NCBI GenBank assembly: GCA_029838195.1
Contig: JALGVJ010000026.1
Span: 1-50,958, forward strand
Length of the DNA stretch: 50,958 bases
Source of the DNA: Promethearchaeota archaeon
GTDB lineage: Archaea > Asgardarchaeota > Lokiarchaeia > Sigyniarchaeales > SOKP01
Direction: 5' to 3'
In this document: piece after piece, positions 9,145 through 17,308 of the stretch
Layout of the letters: each line of letters opens with the position of its first letter
Position numbering within the stretch: the first letter of the stretch is position 1
Program-made: the position numbers and the translations under genes
Notes under the pieces: model-generated
Database searches by the model: none
Told to the model about the DNA's origin: nothing
What the model saw: the letters and a program-made list of their open reading frames with translations, nothing else

Positions 9145-9762
9145 TTACTGGTTAAATTCCTCTTTAAACCGCTCAAAATCCACGCTATATTCTTTACCCT
9201 CTAAAGAAGTGGCGATCCATTGAGATAACCACGGACAATGATATGGATTGAATTGGTCATAATTTGTATCATTACATTTATCTGTAAAAGGACAAATAAA
9301 ACAAGGCTGACGCCCAAATATATTCCAAAGAAAATCTTTTCTGTTCATGTCGATTTTCTGCTCAGGAAGGCTCACTTCATTTTCATAATTCTCGAGAGCA
9401 AAAATACGCTTCCTCCATGCACTATCAATTAATTCTCGATTCACTTTTACCATGGAGCGCATGATTAACAAATCTAAAATGTTCTCTACTTGATCCCTAC
9501 GCAACCCCGATTTTTCCACTAAATCTTCAAACATAAGCTCTTTTTCTCTATTAATAATATTTAATATCTTATTTTCATCTTTTTTTAACGTGCGTGAAAT
9601 CTCCTTTCTCTTTTCTTCAATTAGTTCCATTCTCTTTTTTGATATGGATTCATCATCCGCTGAGGCTTCTACTCTTTCTTTAATCTTGCATTTGTGCCGA
9701 GATAATTGCACAAATGCCCTCCCACAATAGGGACAGACTTCTTTCTTCTTTTTAGATGGCAT
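9145..9762 (-). CDS. TFE-beta/RPC34-like transcription factor with an N-terminal zinc finger
   Basis: 205 residues with three parts. Residues 10-26 form a zinc-finger-like CPYCGRAFVQLSRHKC (CxxC, HxxC). Residues about 60-125 are Lys/Glu-rich helix then a winged-helix (ILNIINREKELMFEDLVEKS, followed by LRRDQVENILDLLIMRSMVKV). Near residue 155 comes CFICPFTDKC, then NPYHCPWLSQWI, a four-Cys pattern like the [4Fe-4S] cluster of archaeal TFE-beta and eukaryotic RPC34/RPC39. TFE-beta helps open promoter DNA with RNA polymerase. The zinc finger in front is not part of the usual family layout. It lies alone on the minus strand, convergent with rlmE. Confidence 0.65.
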   Translation of the reverse strand: MPSKKKKEVCPYCGRAFVQLSRHKCKIKERVEASADDESISKKRMELIEEKRKEISRTLKKDENKILNIINREKELMFEDLVEKSGLRRDQVENILDLLIMRSMVKVNRELIDSAWRKRIFALENYENEVSLPEQKIDMNRKDFLWNIFGRQPCFICPFTDKCNDTNYDQFNPYHCPWLSQWIATSLEGKEYSVDFERFKEEFNQ

Positions 9763-9971
9763 GTTCTTTTCAAATAAATTGAAAAAATGATAGAGAGAAG
9801 AATTAATCTCGATATGTTTCCACTCTTATTATACTGAAATTATTATTTGAAAATTAATTTTATGTTTTTATACAAAAATTAAAAAATATAGATACAAATT
9901 TTATCGCTTCCTAACATCTTCATGAAAATTAATGATCAAGAAATTTTTCTTTAACGAGGATACAATCTACT

Positions 9972-10781
9972 ATGTCTAAACATCCCCCCTGGTTACATGA
10001 CCATCAAGTATCGGATTTTCCCTTGTTCATGAAACAATTAAAAGAACAACAAGCCAAGCAATTCACTTTACCTACGGGCTGTAAAAATTTAGATGAGATT
10101 TTACAAGGCGGATTTAGGTCTGGAACCAAATACTTAATTTTTGGTCAAAATAGGACCGGAAAAACGCAATTATGTCATCAATTATGTGTTCAAGCCTTTC
10201 TCTTGCAAGAAAAAACGAAGATCACGGAAAATAACGTTCTTACCTATTATTTTGATGCAGAGAATACTTTTCGACCGGAAAGAATTGAAGAATTAACTCT
10301 TGAAAGGGGCCTAAATGTTAAAAAAGTTTTAAAAACCATCCAAGTCTCCCATGTTAGAAGTAATACCGCTCTCTTGTTAAAATTAAAAGAAGTTGCTCAA
10401 TACGCCCAAGCTAACAAAATTCTTCTCTTGATTATTGATTCCATGAATAATCATTATAGAGCGAACCTGGCTAATGAGCAAGAATCGTTCCTCGCCATGA
10501 AATCGGAATTTTTAAACATTTTATCGCTTCTTCATCGATTAACCCTTCAATTAAATGTCATATTCATCGCTACTGCTCAAATTACTCCAAATTTCGCGGA
10601 AAATCCCATTGTAAGCGAAATCCCAGTGGGTAATAATTTATTAAATCATTTCTTTTCAGAATATCTTTATTTAAAACTCCAAAAAAATAATACAGGAACA
10701 GCCATGATAATTAATTCGCACTATTTACCCGAAAATATGGCTTCTTATCAAATTACAGCTAAAGGGATAACGGATTCCTGA
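9972..10781 (+). CDS. RecA/RadA-like recombinase paralogue
   Basis: 269 residues of RadA/Rad51-type core. After a short N-terminal segment comes LPTGCKNLDEILQGGFRSGT, the standard lead-in of archaeal RadA, then Walker A GQNRTGKTQLCHQL and Walker B KILLLIIDSMNNHYRANL. The motif NVIFIATAQIT replaces the usual TNQV-type sensor. There is no helix-hairpin-helix domain, so it is a paralogue in the manner of RadB or Rad51 paralogues rather than the main recombinase. GAGGA lies 13 bases before the ATG. It converges on the minus-strand mptE-like gene with only six bases between stops. Confidence 0.68.
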   Translation: MSKHPPWLHDHQVSDFPLFMKQLKEQQAKQFTLPTGCKNLDEILQGGFRSGTKYLIFGQNRTGKTQLCHQLCVQAFLLQEKTKITENNVLTYYFDAENTFRPERIEELTLERGLNVKKVLKTIQVSHVRSNTALLLKLKEVAQYAQANKILLLIIDSMNNHYRANLANEQESFLAMKSEFLNILSLLHRLTLQLNVIFIATAQITPNFAENPIVSEIPVGNNLLNHFFSEYLYLKLQKNNTGTAMIINSHYLPENMASYQITAKGITDS

Positions 10782-10787
10782 AATCAT

Positions 10788-11636
10788 TCAAAAATCATTG
10801 ACCAATGTCTCTCTAAATTGATCAAGCGAGATGTTCTTAACCTCTCTCATTTTTACCATTGAATTTACAAAATAGATTTTATTCTCCATTCTTTTTGAGA
10901 TCCATCTTACTAATTGAAGGCCATATTTTAACTTCTTTTTCTTCATGGGATGAGCCTCTTGATTTTCTTGTAAGTAAGGTTTTGAATATTTTCCAATAAT
11001 ATCGTTAAAATCCATGCCTATTAAAAATAACTCGTGATAGGATTGTAATAACGGTCTTAAAAAAAATAATATTCGATCTCCATCCGTAAATCCTCCTGGG
11101 TTAAGTAAATTCTCAGAAGGCTCTATTTGAGTCGTTCCTATGATATCATGAAAATTAAGAATTACCTCCTTAAACTGCTCTAATTTATCAATATTATCTG
11201 CATGGGCATGAACGATAATATATTTTGTAAATTCAAATTCCTTCGGCGTGATTCCATCTAAATCCGTAAAAATCGCTGTAATAGGAATATCTTTCTCCTC
11301 CAAAAATACTGCAGCTCCATCAGCTACCAAATTTACGGTATCCTTTAGGAGATACCTTCCATCTATCGCATCTAATTCCTTTATTGTTGTTTCCAATGTT
11401 GGACCACATCCATATATGATAATATTCCGTCTTTCTGCCAGTGTATTGCGAAAAGAATGAAGGATTTTACTTGCTCTCCATCGATTTTCCTTTAATTTCA
11501 AGATTTGAGATAAATAATCACGTGCTTTACTCTCTTTTAAAGAATTAAACTGAAAATCTCGAAAAATTTTCAAATACCATTTATGAAATTCCTCAAAATA
11601 GTTCATGGAATTCCATACTTCATCTGGCATGCTCAT
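10788..11636 (-). CDS. mptE: MptE-like 6-hydroxymethyl-7,8-dihydropterin diphosphokinase (DUF115)
   Basis: 282 residues. The diagnostic blocks are NIIIYGCGPTLETTIKELDA, then NLVADGAAVFLEEKDIPITA, FTDLDGI, IIVHAHADNIDKL and NPGGFTDGDRILFF, all characteristic of the archaeal DUF115 pterin kinase that transfers pyrophosphate from ATP to 6-hydroxymethyl-7,8-dihydropterin. The Asp-containing motifs bind magnesium. This is a step of tetrahydromethanopterin (or folate) synthesis and fits a Wood-Ljungdahl-type C1 metabolism. The following plus-strand gene, GcvH, also belongs to C1 metabolism, though the two are divergently transcribed. Confidence 0.85.
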   Translation of the reverse strand: MSMPDEVWNSMNYFEEFHKWYLKIFRDFQFNSLKESKARDYLSQILKLKENRWRASKILHSFRNTLAERRNIIIYGCGPTLETTIKELDAIDGRYLLKDTVNLVADGAAVFLEEKDIPITAIFTDLDGITPKEFEFTKYIIVHAHADNIDKLEQFKEVILNFHDIIGTTQIEPSENLLNPGGFTDGDRILFFLRPLLQSYHELFLIGMDFNDIIGKYSKPYLQENQEAHPMKKKKLKYGLQLVRWISKRMENKIYFVNSMVKMREVKNISLDQFRETLVNDF

Positions 11637-11774
11637 TACAAATCATTTAATGGTTGTTTTCTAATAAACAAATTTTATATTTTGGATTATATTATTTAAA
11701 TCATACATTTAAAATTCAATATTTTTCCACATAAAAAAGAATCTGAATTAATTAAAAAAAAAGTGATTTAAAAA

Positions 11775-12191
11775 ATGTCGGTTCCAGATAATTTGTATTA
11801 TACTAAAACCCATCAATGGTTCGACCCTTCCACAAAAAGAGTAGGAATCACTGCTTATGCAGCCGAACAACTCGGAGAAATAAGTTTCGTAGATGTTGAA
11901 GGTATTGATGGAGTGGAATTAACTCAAGTACAGATGTCCGGAGATGAGCCTACTTCCGATCCAATTGATGCAACTGTCGAATCAAGTAAAGCAGTTGGAG
12001 ACATTTATTCTCCTGTTTCGGGAAAGGTAATAGAAATTAATGGCAGTTTAATGGATGAGCCGGAAAAAATCAACGAAGATCCATATGGAGAAGGCTGGCT
12101 ATTTGCAATTGAACCTTCAAATTGGGATGCTGAAAAAGGCAATTTACTTTCTGGCGCTGATTACAAAGCATTCATTGAAAGCTTAAAATAA
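11775..12191 (+). CDS. gcvH: Glycine cleavage system H protein (lipoyl carrier)
   Basis: 138 residues, the usual size for GcvH. The start YYTKTHQWF is typical, as are GITAYAAEQLGEISFVDVE and the lipoylation hairpin TVESSKAVGDIYSPVSGKV, where the Lys after ESS carries lipoate. The end NEDPYGEGWLFAIEP is also a family hallmark. The protein shuttles the methylamine group between P, T and L proteins, or serves as a lipoyl-relay protein. None of the other glycine-cleavage genes is in the window. The downstream NAD kinase-family gene is 61 bases away on the same strand. Confidence 0.95.
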   Translation: MSVPDNLYYTKTHQWFDPSTKRVGITAYAAEQLGEISFVDVEGIDGVELTQVQMSGDEPTSDPIDATVESSKAVGDIYSPVSGKVIEINGSLMDEPEKINEDPYGEGWLFAIEPSNWDAEKGNLLSGADYKAFIESLK

Positions 12192-12252
12192 ATCATCCAA
12201 TCATCTTGAGAAAATTTTAATTTTTTCTTTTTTTTCTATTTTCATTATTATA

Positions 12253-13401
12253 ATGGACGAGCAAAATATTTTTGAATTAGGCCTCATTATAAACCCGATC
12301 GCAGGAATGGGTGGCCCTGGAGCGCTAAAAGGGACGGATTCAAGAGAGATTTTAGAAAAAGCGATTTCAATGGGTGCTAAACCTACGGCTTTAGAAAGGG
12401 CCAAGGAATTATTACAAAATTTAACATCTGTCAAGAGTAAAATTAAGTTTCTTACGTGTCCTTCCTATATGGGAGAAAATAGTTTAAGAGAAATGGAGTT
12501 TAATCATTCACTCATTCATGATCCGCTTTTTGATGGAGTGTCTTCTCCCTATGATACGACTAATGAGCACACGAAAGTAGCTGCGAAAAAGCTAATTCAG
12601 AACCCAAATTTGAGGCTTTTAATATTCATTGGGGGGGATGGGACTGCTAGAGATATTTTAAATGCGATAGACAAACAGATTCCTTGCTTGGGCATTCCTG
12701 CGGGGGTTAAAGTTTTTTCCAGCGTATTTTCCATGAATCCTCGAGTAGGAGCTCGGCTCATTCTTCAATATTTATGGGATGAAACACCTCTCAGGGAGTC
12801 GGAAGTCTTAGACGTGGATGAGGAGGCATACAGAAAGGGTACTCTTGACGTCAAAATATACGGCTATATGCTGGTTCCACACGTTCCCGAGTATTCTCAA
12901 GCCTCTAAAATGGGAACGCCCTCTTCCGATTTGGATAATCAAGAAAGAATTGCCAAAATGATAATAGAAAGTATGGAGGATGATACGTATTATTTATTAG
13001 GTCCCGGAACGACGATTAAAGTCATAACGGATGAGTTAAAACAAGAAAAAACGCTTCTTGGCGTGGATTTGATGCATAATCGTAAAATTGTTGCTAAAGA
13101 CTTGAATGAACAACAAATCTTGGAATATCTCAAGAAAGGTAAGAAGGTTAAAATCATCCTCTCTCCCATCGGAAAACAAGGCTTTATTTTAGGGAGGGGA
13201 AATTTACAATTTAGTCCTACAGTATTAAAAAAAATAGGTCCTAAAAATCTCATTATTGTCTCCACTAAGTATAAATTAAGCACCATTAAAAACGGAGTGC
13301 TGAAAATAGACACGCGGGATTCACAATTGGATGAAGAATTCAAGGGATTTTATCGCGTGATCGTGGATCAAGATGAAATTAAAATTTGCGAAGTAAAATA
13401 A
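12253..13401 (+). CDS. ATP-NAD kinase / AcoX-family protein
   Basis: 382 residues. It opens with LGLIINPIAGMGGPGALKGT, the glycine-rich lead of the AcoX-like branch of NAD kinases, and contains FIGGDGTARDILNAI, the GGDGT signature that binds the nucleotide. A second conserved block is YYLLGPGTTIKVI. The length is greater than that of minimal NAD kinases (about 250-300 residues) but matches archaeal AcoX-like proteins. It may phosphorylate NAD or a polyol; the exact substrate is uncertain. Short spacing suggests cotranscription with gcvH. Confidence 0.78.
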   Translation: MDEQNIFELGLIINPIAGMGGPGALKGTDSREILEKAISMGAKPTALERAKELLQNLTSVKSKIKFLTCPSYMGENSLREMEFNHSLIHDPLFDGVSSPYDTTNEHTKVAAKKLIQNPNLRLLIFIGGDGTARDILNAIDKQIPCLGIPAGVKVFSSVFSMNPRVGARLILQYLWDETPLRESEVLDVDEEAYRKGTLDVKIYGYMLVPHVPEYSQASKMGTPSSDLDNQERIAKMIIESMEDDTYYLLGPGTTIKVITDELKQEKTLLGVDLMHNRKIVAKDLNEQQILEYLKKGKKVKIILSPIGKQGFILGRGNLQFSPTVLKKIGPKNLIIVSTKYKLSTIKNGVLKIDTRDSQLDEEFKGFYRVIVDQDEIKICEVK

Positions 13402-13456
13402 GCATGTTTTATTTTAGAACGAAAATAAATAATATCCTTTAGTTCACATCCATCCC

Positions 13457-13990
13457 TTAGTCAAATATTGTCTTGACCCCGATCTTGTAGGAAATCATGT
13501 ATTGTAAGGCAATGAAAGTCGTCAAAATCAAAATGATGCCCAATATTAAAATCCGTTGGGCAATCGCTTTATTATACACGTATTTAGAAGCATGATATAA
13601 CAAGATATAGCCTAATGAACATAAAAATATTAGAGTAGAGGCAACAATTCCTTCAATAATGAAACTTTCGTGAAGATCTTGATATAAAAATTGAGGCTCT
13701 CCTTGTACTGTGGCTCCTAATGCGGGAGGATCACGGTAAAGTAAATAGATTATTCCTGTTTGTAAGACAAATAAAGCCGCATAAATGAGAATAACGCTGA
13801 AAGTTTTTACCGGCATGGGTATGTTCACTTTTTTTACCTTGCTAAAATCAGGAAAGATGATTTTCGGTTTCCGTATTTTCTTTCCGAGAATCCACGGCGT
13901 TCTTTTCTGGAGCATTTCTAAAACCGTTTCAGAGCCCGAAACCCCTGCTTTTTCTTGACTTCTTCCTCTAATTATTTTTTTTTTCGTCAT
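13457..13990 (-). CDS. Ost3/Ost6-like oligosaccharyltransferase membrane subunit
   Basis: 177 residues with a basic cytosolic N-terminus of about 65 residues and three membrane segments (near residues 66-85, 110-130 and 145-165). The spacing and content of the hydrophobic part resemble the C-terminal membrane domain of eukaryotic Ost3/Ost6 (TUSC3/MAGT1): a helix ending in YLLYRDPPALG, like the human IRGPPY loop, an extracytoplasmic loop with SFIIEG before the next helix, and a final SYKIGVKTIF. The N-terminal thioredoxin domain of the eukaryotic proteins is absent. It would assist N-glycosylation with the AglB/STT3 catalytic subunit. This is recognition by eye and should be confirmed by profile search. 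Confidence 0.55.
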   Translation of the reverse strand: MTKKKIIRGRSQEKAGVSGSETVLEMLQKRTPWILGKKIRKPKIIFPDFSKVKKVNIPMPVKTFSVILIYAALFVLQTGIIYLLYRDPPALGATVQGEPQFLYQDLHESFIIEGIVASTLIFLCSLGYILLYHASKYVYNKAIAQRILILGIILILTTFIALQYMISYKIGVKTIFD

Positions 13991-14117
13991 GAGTGCATAT
14001 TTGAACTACTTCTTTCTCCTCACGATCTTAAATTTTCAAATCTAAAAATAATCTATTTATTATATTTTTTCTGTAGATAATTATACATGTTTTATTAAAT
14101 TTATAGGGGTAATAATC

Positions 14118-15404
14118 ATGAATTTTGAAAAAATTTTCAAGGAAGTAGATGAGTTAAAGAAGCAAGAGATCATGGCGCTCTTGAAAGAATTAATCGGCGT
14201 TCCTACTATCGTTCCACCGGGGGATAATTATCAAGATTATGTAAATACCATCTCACCCTATTTTAAAGAGTTAGGATATGATCTGAAAGAAGTCGTCGTG
14301 CCGGAAAAATTCGTGAAAGAAATCCCGTATGATTTGAAAGGTCCACGGGTCAATCTCGTGGCTACAAAAAATTACGGTGCAGATAAAGATATTTCTTTTT
14401 ATGGCCATATGGACGTGGTCCCCGCTCCAAATGAGGGTGCGAAAAAATGGCGGTTTCCCCCTTTCGAAGCAACCATTATAGGCAGTGGAAAAATATATGG
14501 AAGAGGTGTGGCGGACATGAAAGGATCTATGGTCGCCCTCATTCTTGCACTCCAATTAATTGAAAAGCTCGACCTCACGCCTAAATATAACATTAATGTC
14601 CTAAATTGTACAGACGAAGAAATAGGTATATATCCGGGAGTTCGCTATTTGGCAGAACAAAATTACGTGAAAGGAACCATATTCTGCATGGAAGGCATCA
14701 TAGACCCCATCATTTTCGCCGGCTGTGCAGGTGCATTGAATATCATCGTTGAAGCCATGGGAAGGAGCTGCCATTCCGGAATGAATTTCATGGGAATTAA
14801 TTCAATAGAAGAAATGATACCGATTCTCGTGGAATTAATGAAATTGAAAAAAATTGTAGAATCTCGAGAAAGTAAGGACATCCCTGGATTTCCACGACCT
14901 GGCACCGATAGACAATGGAACATGACCCCCATGTTCAATTTAGACATTATAAAAGGAGGAGAAAAACCCAATATAGTCCCTGATCTCTGTTCCTTGACCA
15001 TTAATCGACGCATCATCCCGGATGAAAAATATGAAGATGTAAAACAAGAAATCCTCGATGCTATTGAAACAGGAAAGGCTAATAGTAAATTATTAGATGT
15101 TAAAACTACCTTCATTTATGATTATCCTGCGGTCAAAATGAATGTCAATTCTCCTGATGTCCTCAAATTAAAAGAAATCATGAAAATAGTGCAAGACATC
15201 CCCGAAGAAAAAATTAAAACCGTGGGAATGTCCGGCTCCACGGATATGGGCTACGTGTCTGAAATCCTAAATACAAATGATATTATCTTTTATGGAGTGG
15301 GAAATGCGGGAAGCAATCCCCATGGCGTCAATGAGACTATAAAATTACGTGATTTAAAAACCTATATTAAAGAACTTATCTTGTTTCTCTGTTCAGATTT
15401 CTAA
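14118..15404 (+). CDS. M20-family metallopeptidase / ArgE-DapE-like deacylase
   Basis: 428 residues. The metal ligands and catalytic residues are visible: DISFYGHMDVVPAP (first zinc His and the pKa-tuning Asp), GRGVADMKGSM (bridging Asp), NCTDEEIGIYPG (catalytic Glu followed by the metal Glu) and the C-terminal NPHGVNE (last His). A dimerisation domain is inserted between, starting near GALNIIVEAMGRSCHSG. The family hydrolyses amide bonds of N-acyl amino acids or peptides (ArgE, DapE, CPG2); the substrate cannot be chosen. GGGGTAA shortly before the ATG is a reasonable ribosome site. Convergent with the ferredoxin gene. Confidence 0.85.
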   Translation: MNFEKIFKEVDELKKQEIMALLKELIGVPTIVPPGDNYQDYVNTISPYFKELGYDLKEVVVPEKFVKEIPYDLKGPRVNLVATKNYGADKDISFYGHMDVVPAPNEGAKKWRFPPFEATIIGSGKIYGRGVADMKGSMVALILALQLIEKLDLTPKYNINVLNCTDEEIGIYPGVRYLAEQNYVKGTIFCMEGIIDPIIFAGCAGALNIIVEAMGRSCHSGMNFMGINSIEEMIPILVELMKLKKIVESRESKDIPGFPRPGTDRQWNMTPMFNLDIIKGGEKPNIVPDLCSLTINRRIIPDEKYEDVKQEILDAIETGKANSKLLDVKTTFIYDYPAVKMNVNSPDVLKLKEIMKIVQDIPEEKIKTVGMSGSTDMGYVSEILNTNDIIFYGVGNAGSNPHGVNETIKLRDLKTYIKELILFLCSDF

Positions 15405-15568
15405 TCTCTTCTCATTTTTTTTTTAATTAAATTATCGTGAATAGCTCCGGAGTTATTTGAAAATGAAAATTAGGGCGTTTGAGTAAGTAGCTATTTTCAT
15501 CGAATTCTCCCATTTTCTCAAAATTAGAAATTATGAAAAAAAAAATCAGAAATTAAAAATCTTTAGCC

Positions 15569-15583
15569 GTGAAGAATCTTCAC
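15569..15583. repeat. Perfect short inverted repeat between convergent genes
   Basis: GTGAAGA and TCTTCAC are separated by one base, giving a 7-base palindrome followed on the plus strand by CTCTTTTATC. It sits 31 bases past the stop of the minus-strand ferredoxin gene and 165 bases past the M20 gene. It may be a transcription end signal or a protein-binding site; the loop is too short for a stable RNA hairpin with all pairs formed. Confidence 0.35.
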
Positions 15584-15613
15584 TCTTTTATCTCTTAATT
15601 TTTCACCCTTATT

Positions 15614-15811
15614 TTATTCTTCCGTTATCGTAATTGCTTCCTCGGGACATTGCGTTTCACATGCCCTACAGCCGACGCAGTCTTCACGATTTTCTTCAAG
15701 AACATTTACTTTGCCACCTTCAGGCTCGCCGAAACACTCACTTGGGCAGACCTCATAGCATGTGCCGCATCCCGTGCATGCGTCCATATCAATTTCGATT
15801 TTAAAACTCAT
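15614..15811 (-). CDS. 2[4Fe-4S] ferredoxin
   Basis: 65 residues with two classic CxxCxxCxxxCP clusters: ACTGCGTCYEVCP and DCVGCRACETQCP. Between them is an 18-20-residue loop. It is an electron carrier of the kind used by archaeal oxidoreductases such as pyruvate:ferredoxin oxidoreductase. The gene stands alone on the minus strand; AGGA lies about 8 bases before the ATG (minus strand). Acidic residues dominate, usual for soluble ferredoxins. Confidence 0.95.
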   Translation of the reverse strand: MSFKIEIDMDACTGCGTCYEVCPSECFGEPEGGKVNVLEENREDCVGCRACETQCPEEAITITEE

Positions 15812-16588
15812 GATTTCATTCCTTTTTTTGTTTTTTTAATTTTTAATTAAAGATAGTCGATTATAGAAATGGGTTAATAATTGAAATATTCCAAATTATT
15901 TAAAAAATATTTTTATTAACAAAAACGATTTCTCTGAATTTAATTAATTCTCGTAAAGCAAAAGTTTTAAAGGAGGAAAGATCGAGGAAAAAGGCGTGTT
16001 TGAAAGTAGGAATTTCATTAAAATGTGTGAAAGCTTTAAGGAATTAAATTTTGGAAAATTTCCGGATCCATTTTTTAAAGTAATAAATTTTAGAAGAAGG
16101 GGAACGAGGGAAGGAAAAAAAGAATGATTTTACTTTTTTTAAACTCTTTTTCTAATGGATTGAATTTCTAAAGATTTCCTAAATAACAAGGTTTACTTTC
16201 ATTGTTATCAGGAATACAATTATACTCTAAAAAGACAATAAGATATTTTTAACAATTTTGCGGAATACACGTGGTGCATTTTATTTAACATTTTGCAAAA
16301 TACTCGCCAAATAGAATAGGTTCTTAGAAATCATGAATTAATTTATCCTATTTGTTTTTATGGAAGGGATATGTTTAATAATAAGCGCACGAAATATTCT
16401 CAAGAAGATAGATTCATGAATTAAATGATTTAGAAAAACTTAACTACTCTCATTTTTTTCCCACTCTTTAGTTGTAAAACTCACTTATGATTTAGAATCA
16501 AAATTAGGGTTTTTTTCTCCTATCGGAACTTAAAATTATAAGAGGTAACCTTCCATTCTTATTTTAAAATATTGAAGAGGTGTTATAA
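15812..16588. other. Long AT-rich intergenic region with a possible gene remnant
   Basis: No intact gene was found in this 780-base stretch. From 15973 the plus strand reads open without a canonical start as GGKIEEKGVFESRNFIK then CESFKELNFGKFPDPFF, ending at the TGA 16125-16127. That resembles the C-terminal part of small thioredoxin-fold proteins only weakly. AAGGAGG sits at about 15969-15975. A diverged second copy of part of this stretch lies near 17107-17235. The rest is very AT-rich and shows no RNA gene that I can support. Confidence 0.35.
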
Positions 16589-16753
16589 ATTAATTCCATT
16601 TGCCCTTGTCCAAAAATGAAATGTAAGAATCATGGAAAATGTGAAGCATGTGAAAATAATTATGCGAAATTCACTAATTCACCCTTTTGTAAAAGAAATC
16701 ATAGTCTATTTACCGGGATTGTTCTCCGTAAAAATTATCTTTTAACTAAATGA
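16589..16753 (+). CDS. Cys-rich miniprotein with an apparent AUU start
   Basis: 54 codons. The sequence contains CPCPKMKCKNHGKCEACENN followed by a Pro-x-x-Cys-Lys-Arg end of the motif, the arrangement CxC-x4-C-x5-C-x2-C seen in short archaeal and bacterial metal-binding proteins. A stop (16586-16588) lies immediately before ATT 16589, and there is no ATG, GTG or TTG that would include the first two cysteines; ATT 16589 follows GAGGTG (16577-16582) by six bases, and ATT 16598 is an alternative. The stop overlaps the next start as ATGA at 16750, which supports coupled translation and a real gene. Function unknown, probably iron or zinc binding. Confidence 0.5.
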   Translation: MNSICPCPKMKCKNHGKCEACENNYAKFTNSPFCKRNHSLFTGIVLRKNYLLTK

Positions 16754-17037
16754 GTGAAGCGCCAGGGATTCTCATGAAACGGGTCTTATTTCTCCATGAA
16801 TTTCTGAATGGAGTCATGGAAAAAATTGCAATGGTATTGAATAGAGGATTAAAAGAAGGAGGGTTTAACGTGGATTGTAGTTCCATTTCAATTATTCAAT
16901 TAAATAACTTTAATATTCATGATATGCTTGGAATTGTAGTCTCTGAAAATGAGCCGGGGAAATCTAAAAATTTAGACAATTTCTTATCTAAACTAATGCG
17001 AGAAAAACTTGAAAATAAATTAGGTATCATGCTTTAG
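16750..17037 (+). CDS. Short flavodoxin-like ORF, possibly degenerate
   Basis: 95 residues. Residues 11-38 (RVLFLHEFLNGVMEKIAMVL, then NRGLKEGGFNVD) have the beta-loop-helix spacing of the flavodoxin FMN-phosphate loop, but the Ser/Thr-rich loop is replaced by HEFLNGVME, so FMN binding is doubtful. The remainder ends in an amphipathic Lys/Leu helix. The start overlaps the preceding stop (ATGA). True flavodoxins have about 140 or more residues, so this is either a truncated relative or an independent small protein. Confidence in the coding status is higher than in the family. Confidence 0.45.
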   Translation: MSEAPGILMKRVLFLHEFLNGVMEKIAMVLNRGLKEGGFNVDCSSISIIQLNNFNIHDMLGIVVSENEPGKSKNLDNFLSKLMREKLENKLGIML

Positions 17038-17308
17038 TACAAACTAATGAAAATTCAGCAACATAGGTGAAGAATCGAATAACTCATTATTTTAATAAAA
17101 TCGGAATGAAAAACCTTCCTTCCATCATTGTTAATGGTCTTCTTGAAAAAGAGAGTTTCATAAAAAACTCTATATTAAATTGAATGGAACAAATCATGAA
17201 ATCTTTAAAGATTTAAACTATGACAAATTTCCATAATAAAGTGCAAGTAAATGATAGATAAAATGCCACGGATTCATGTTAAATAAAAGGATTCATGACG
17301 TGTGAACC

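Noticed and set aside
14271..15115. Long minus-strand frames inside the M20 peptidase gene
   Set aside because: They are antisense shadows of a gene with intact catalytic motifs.
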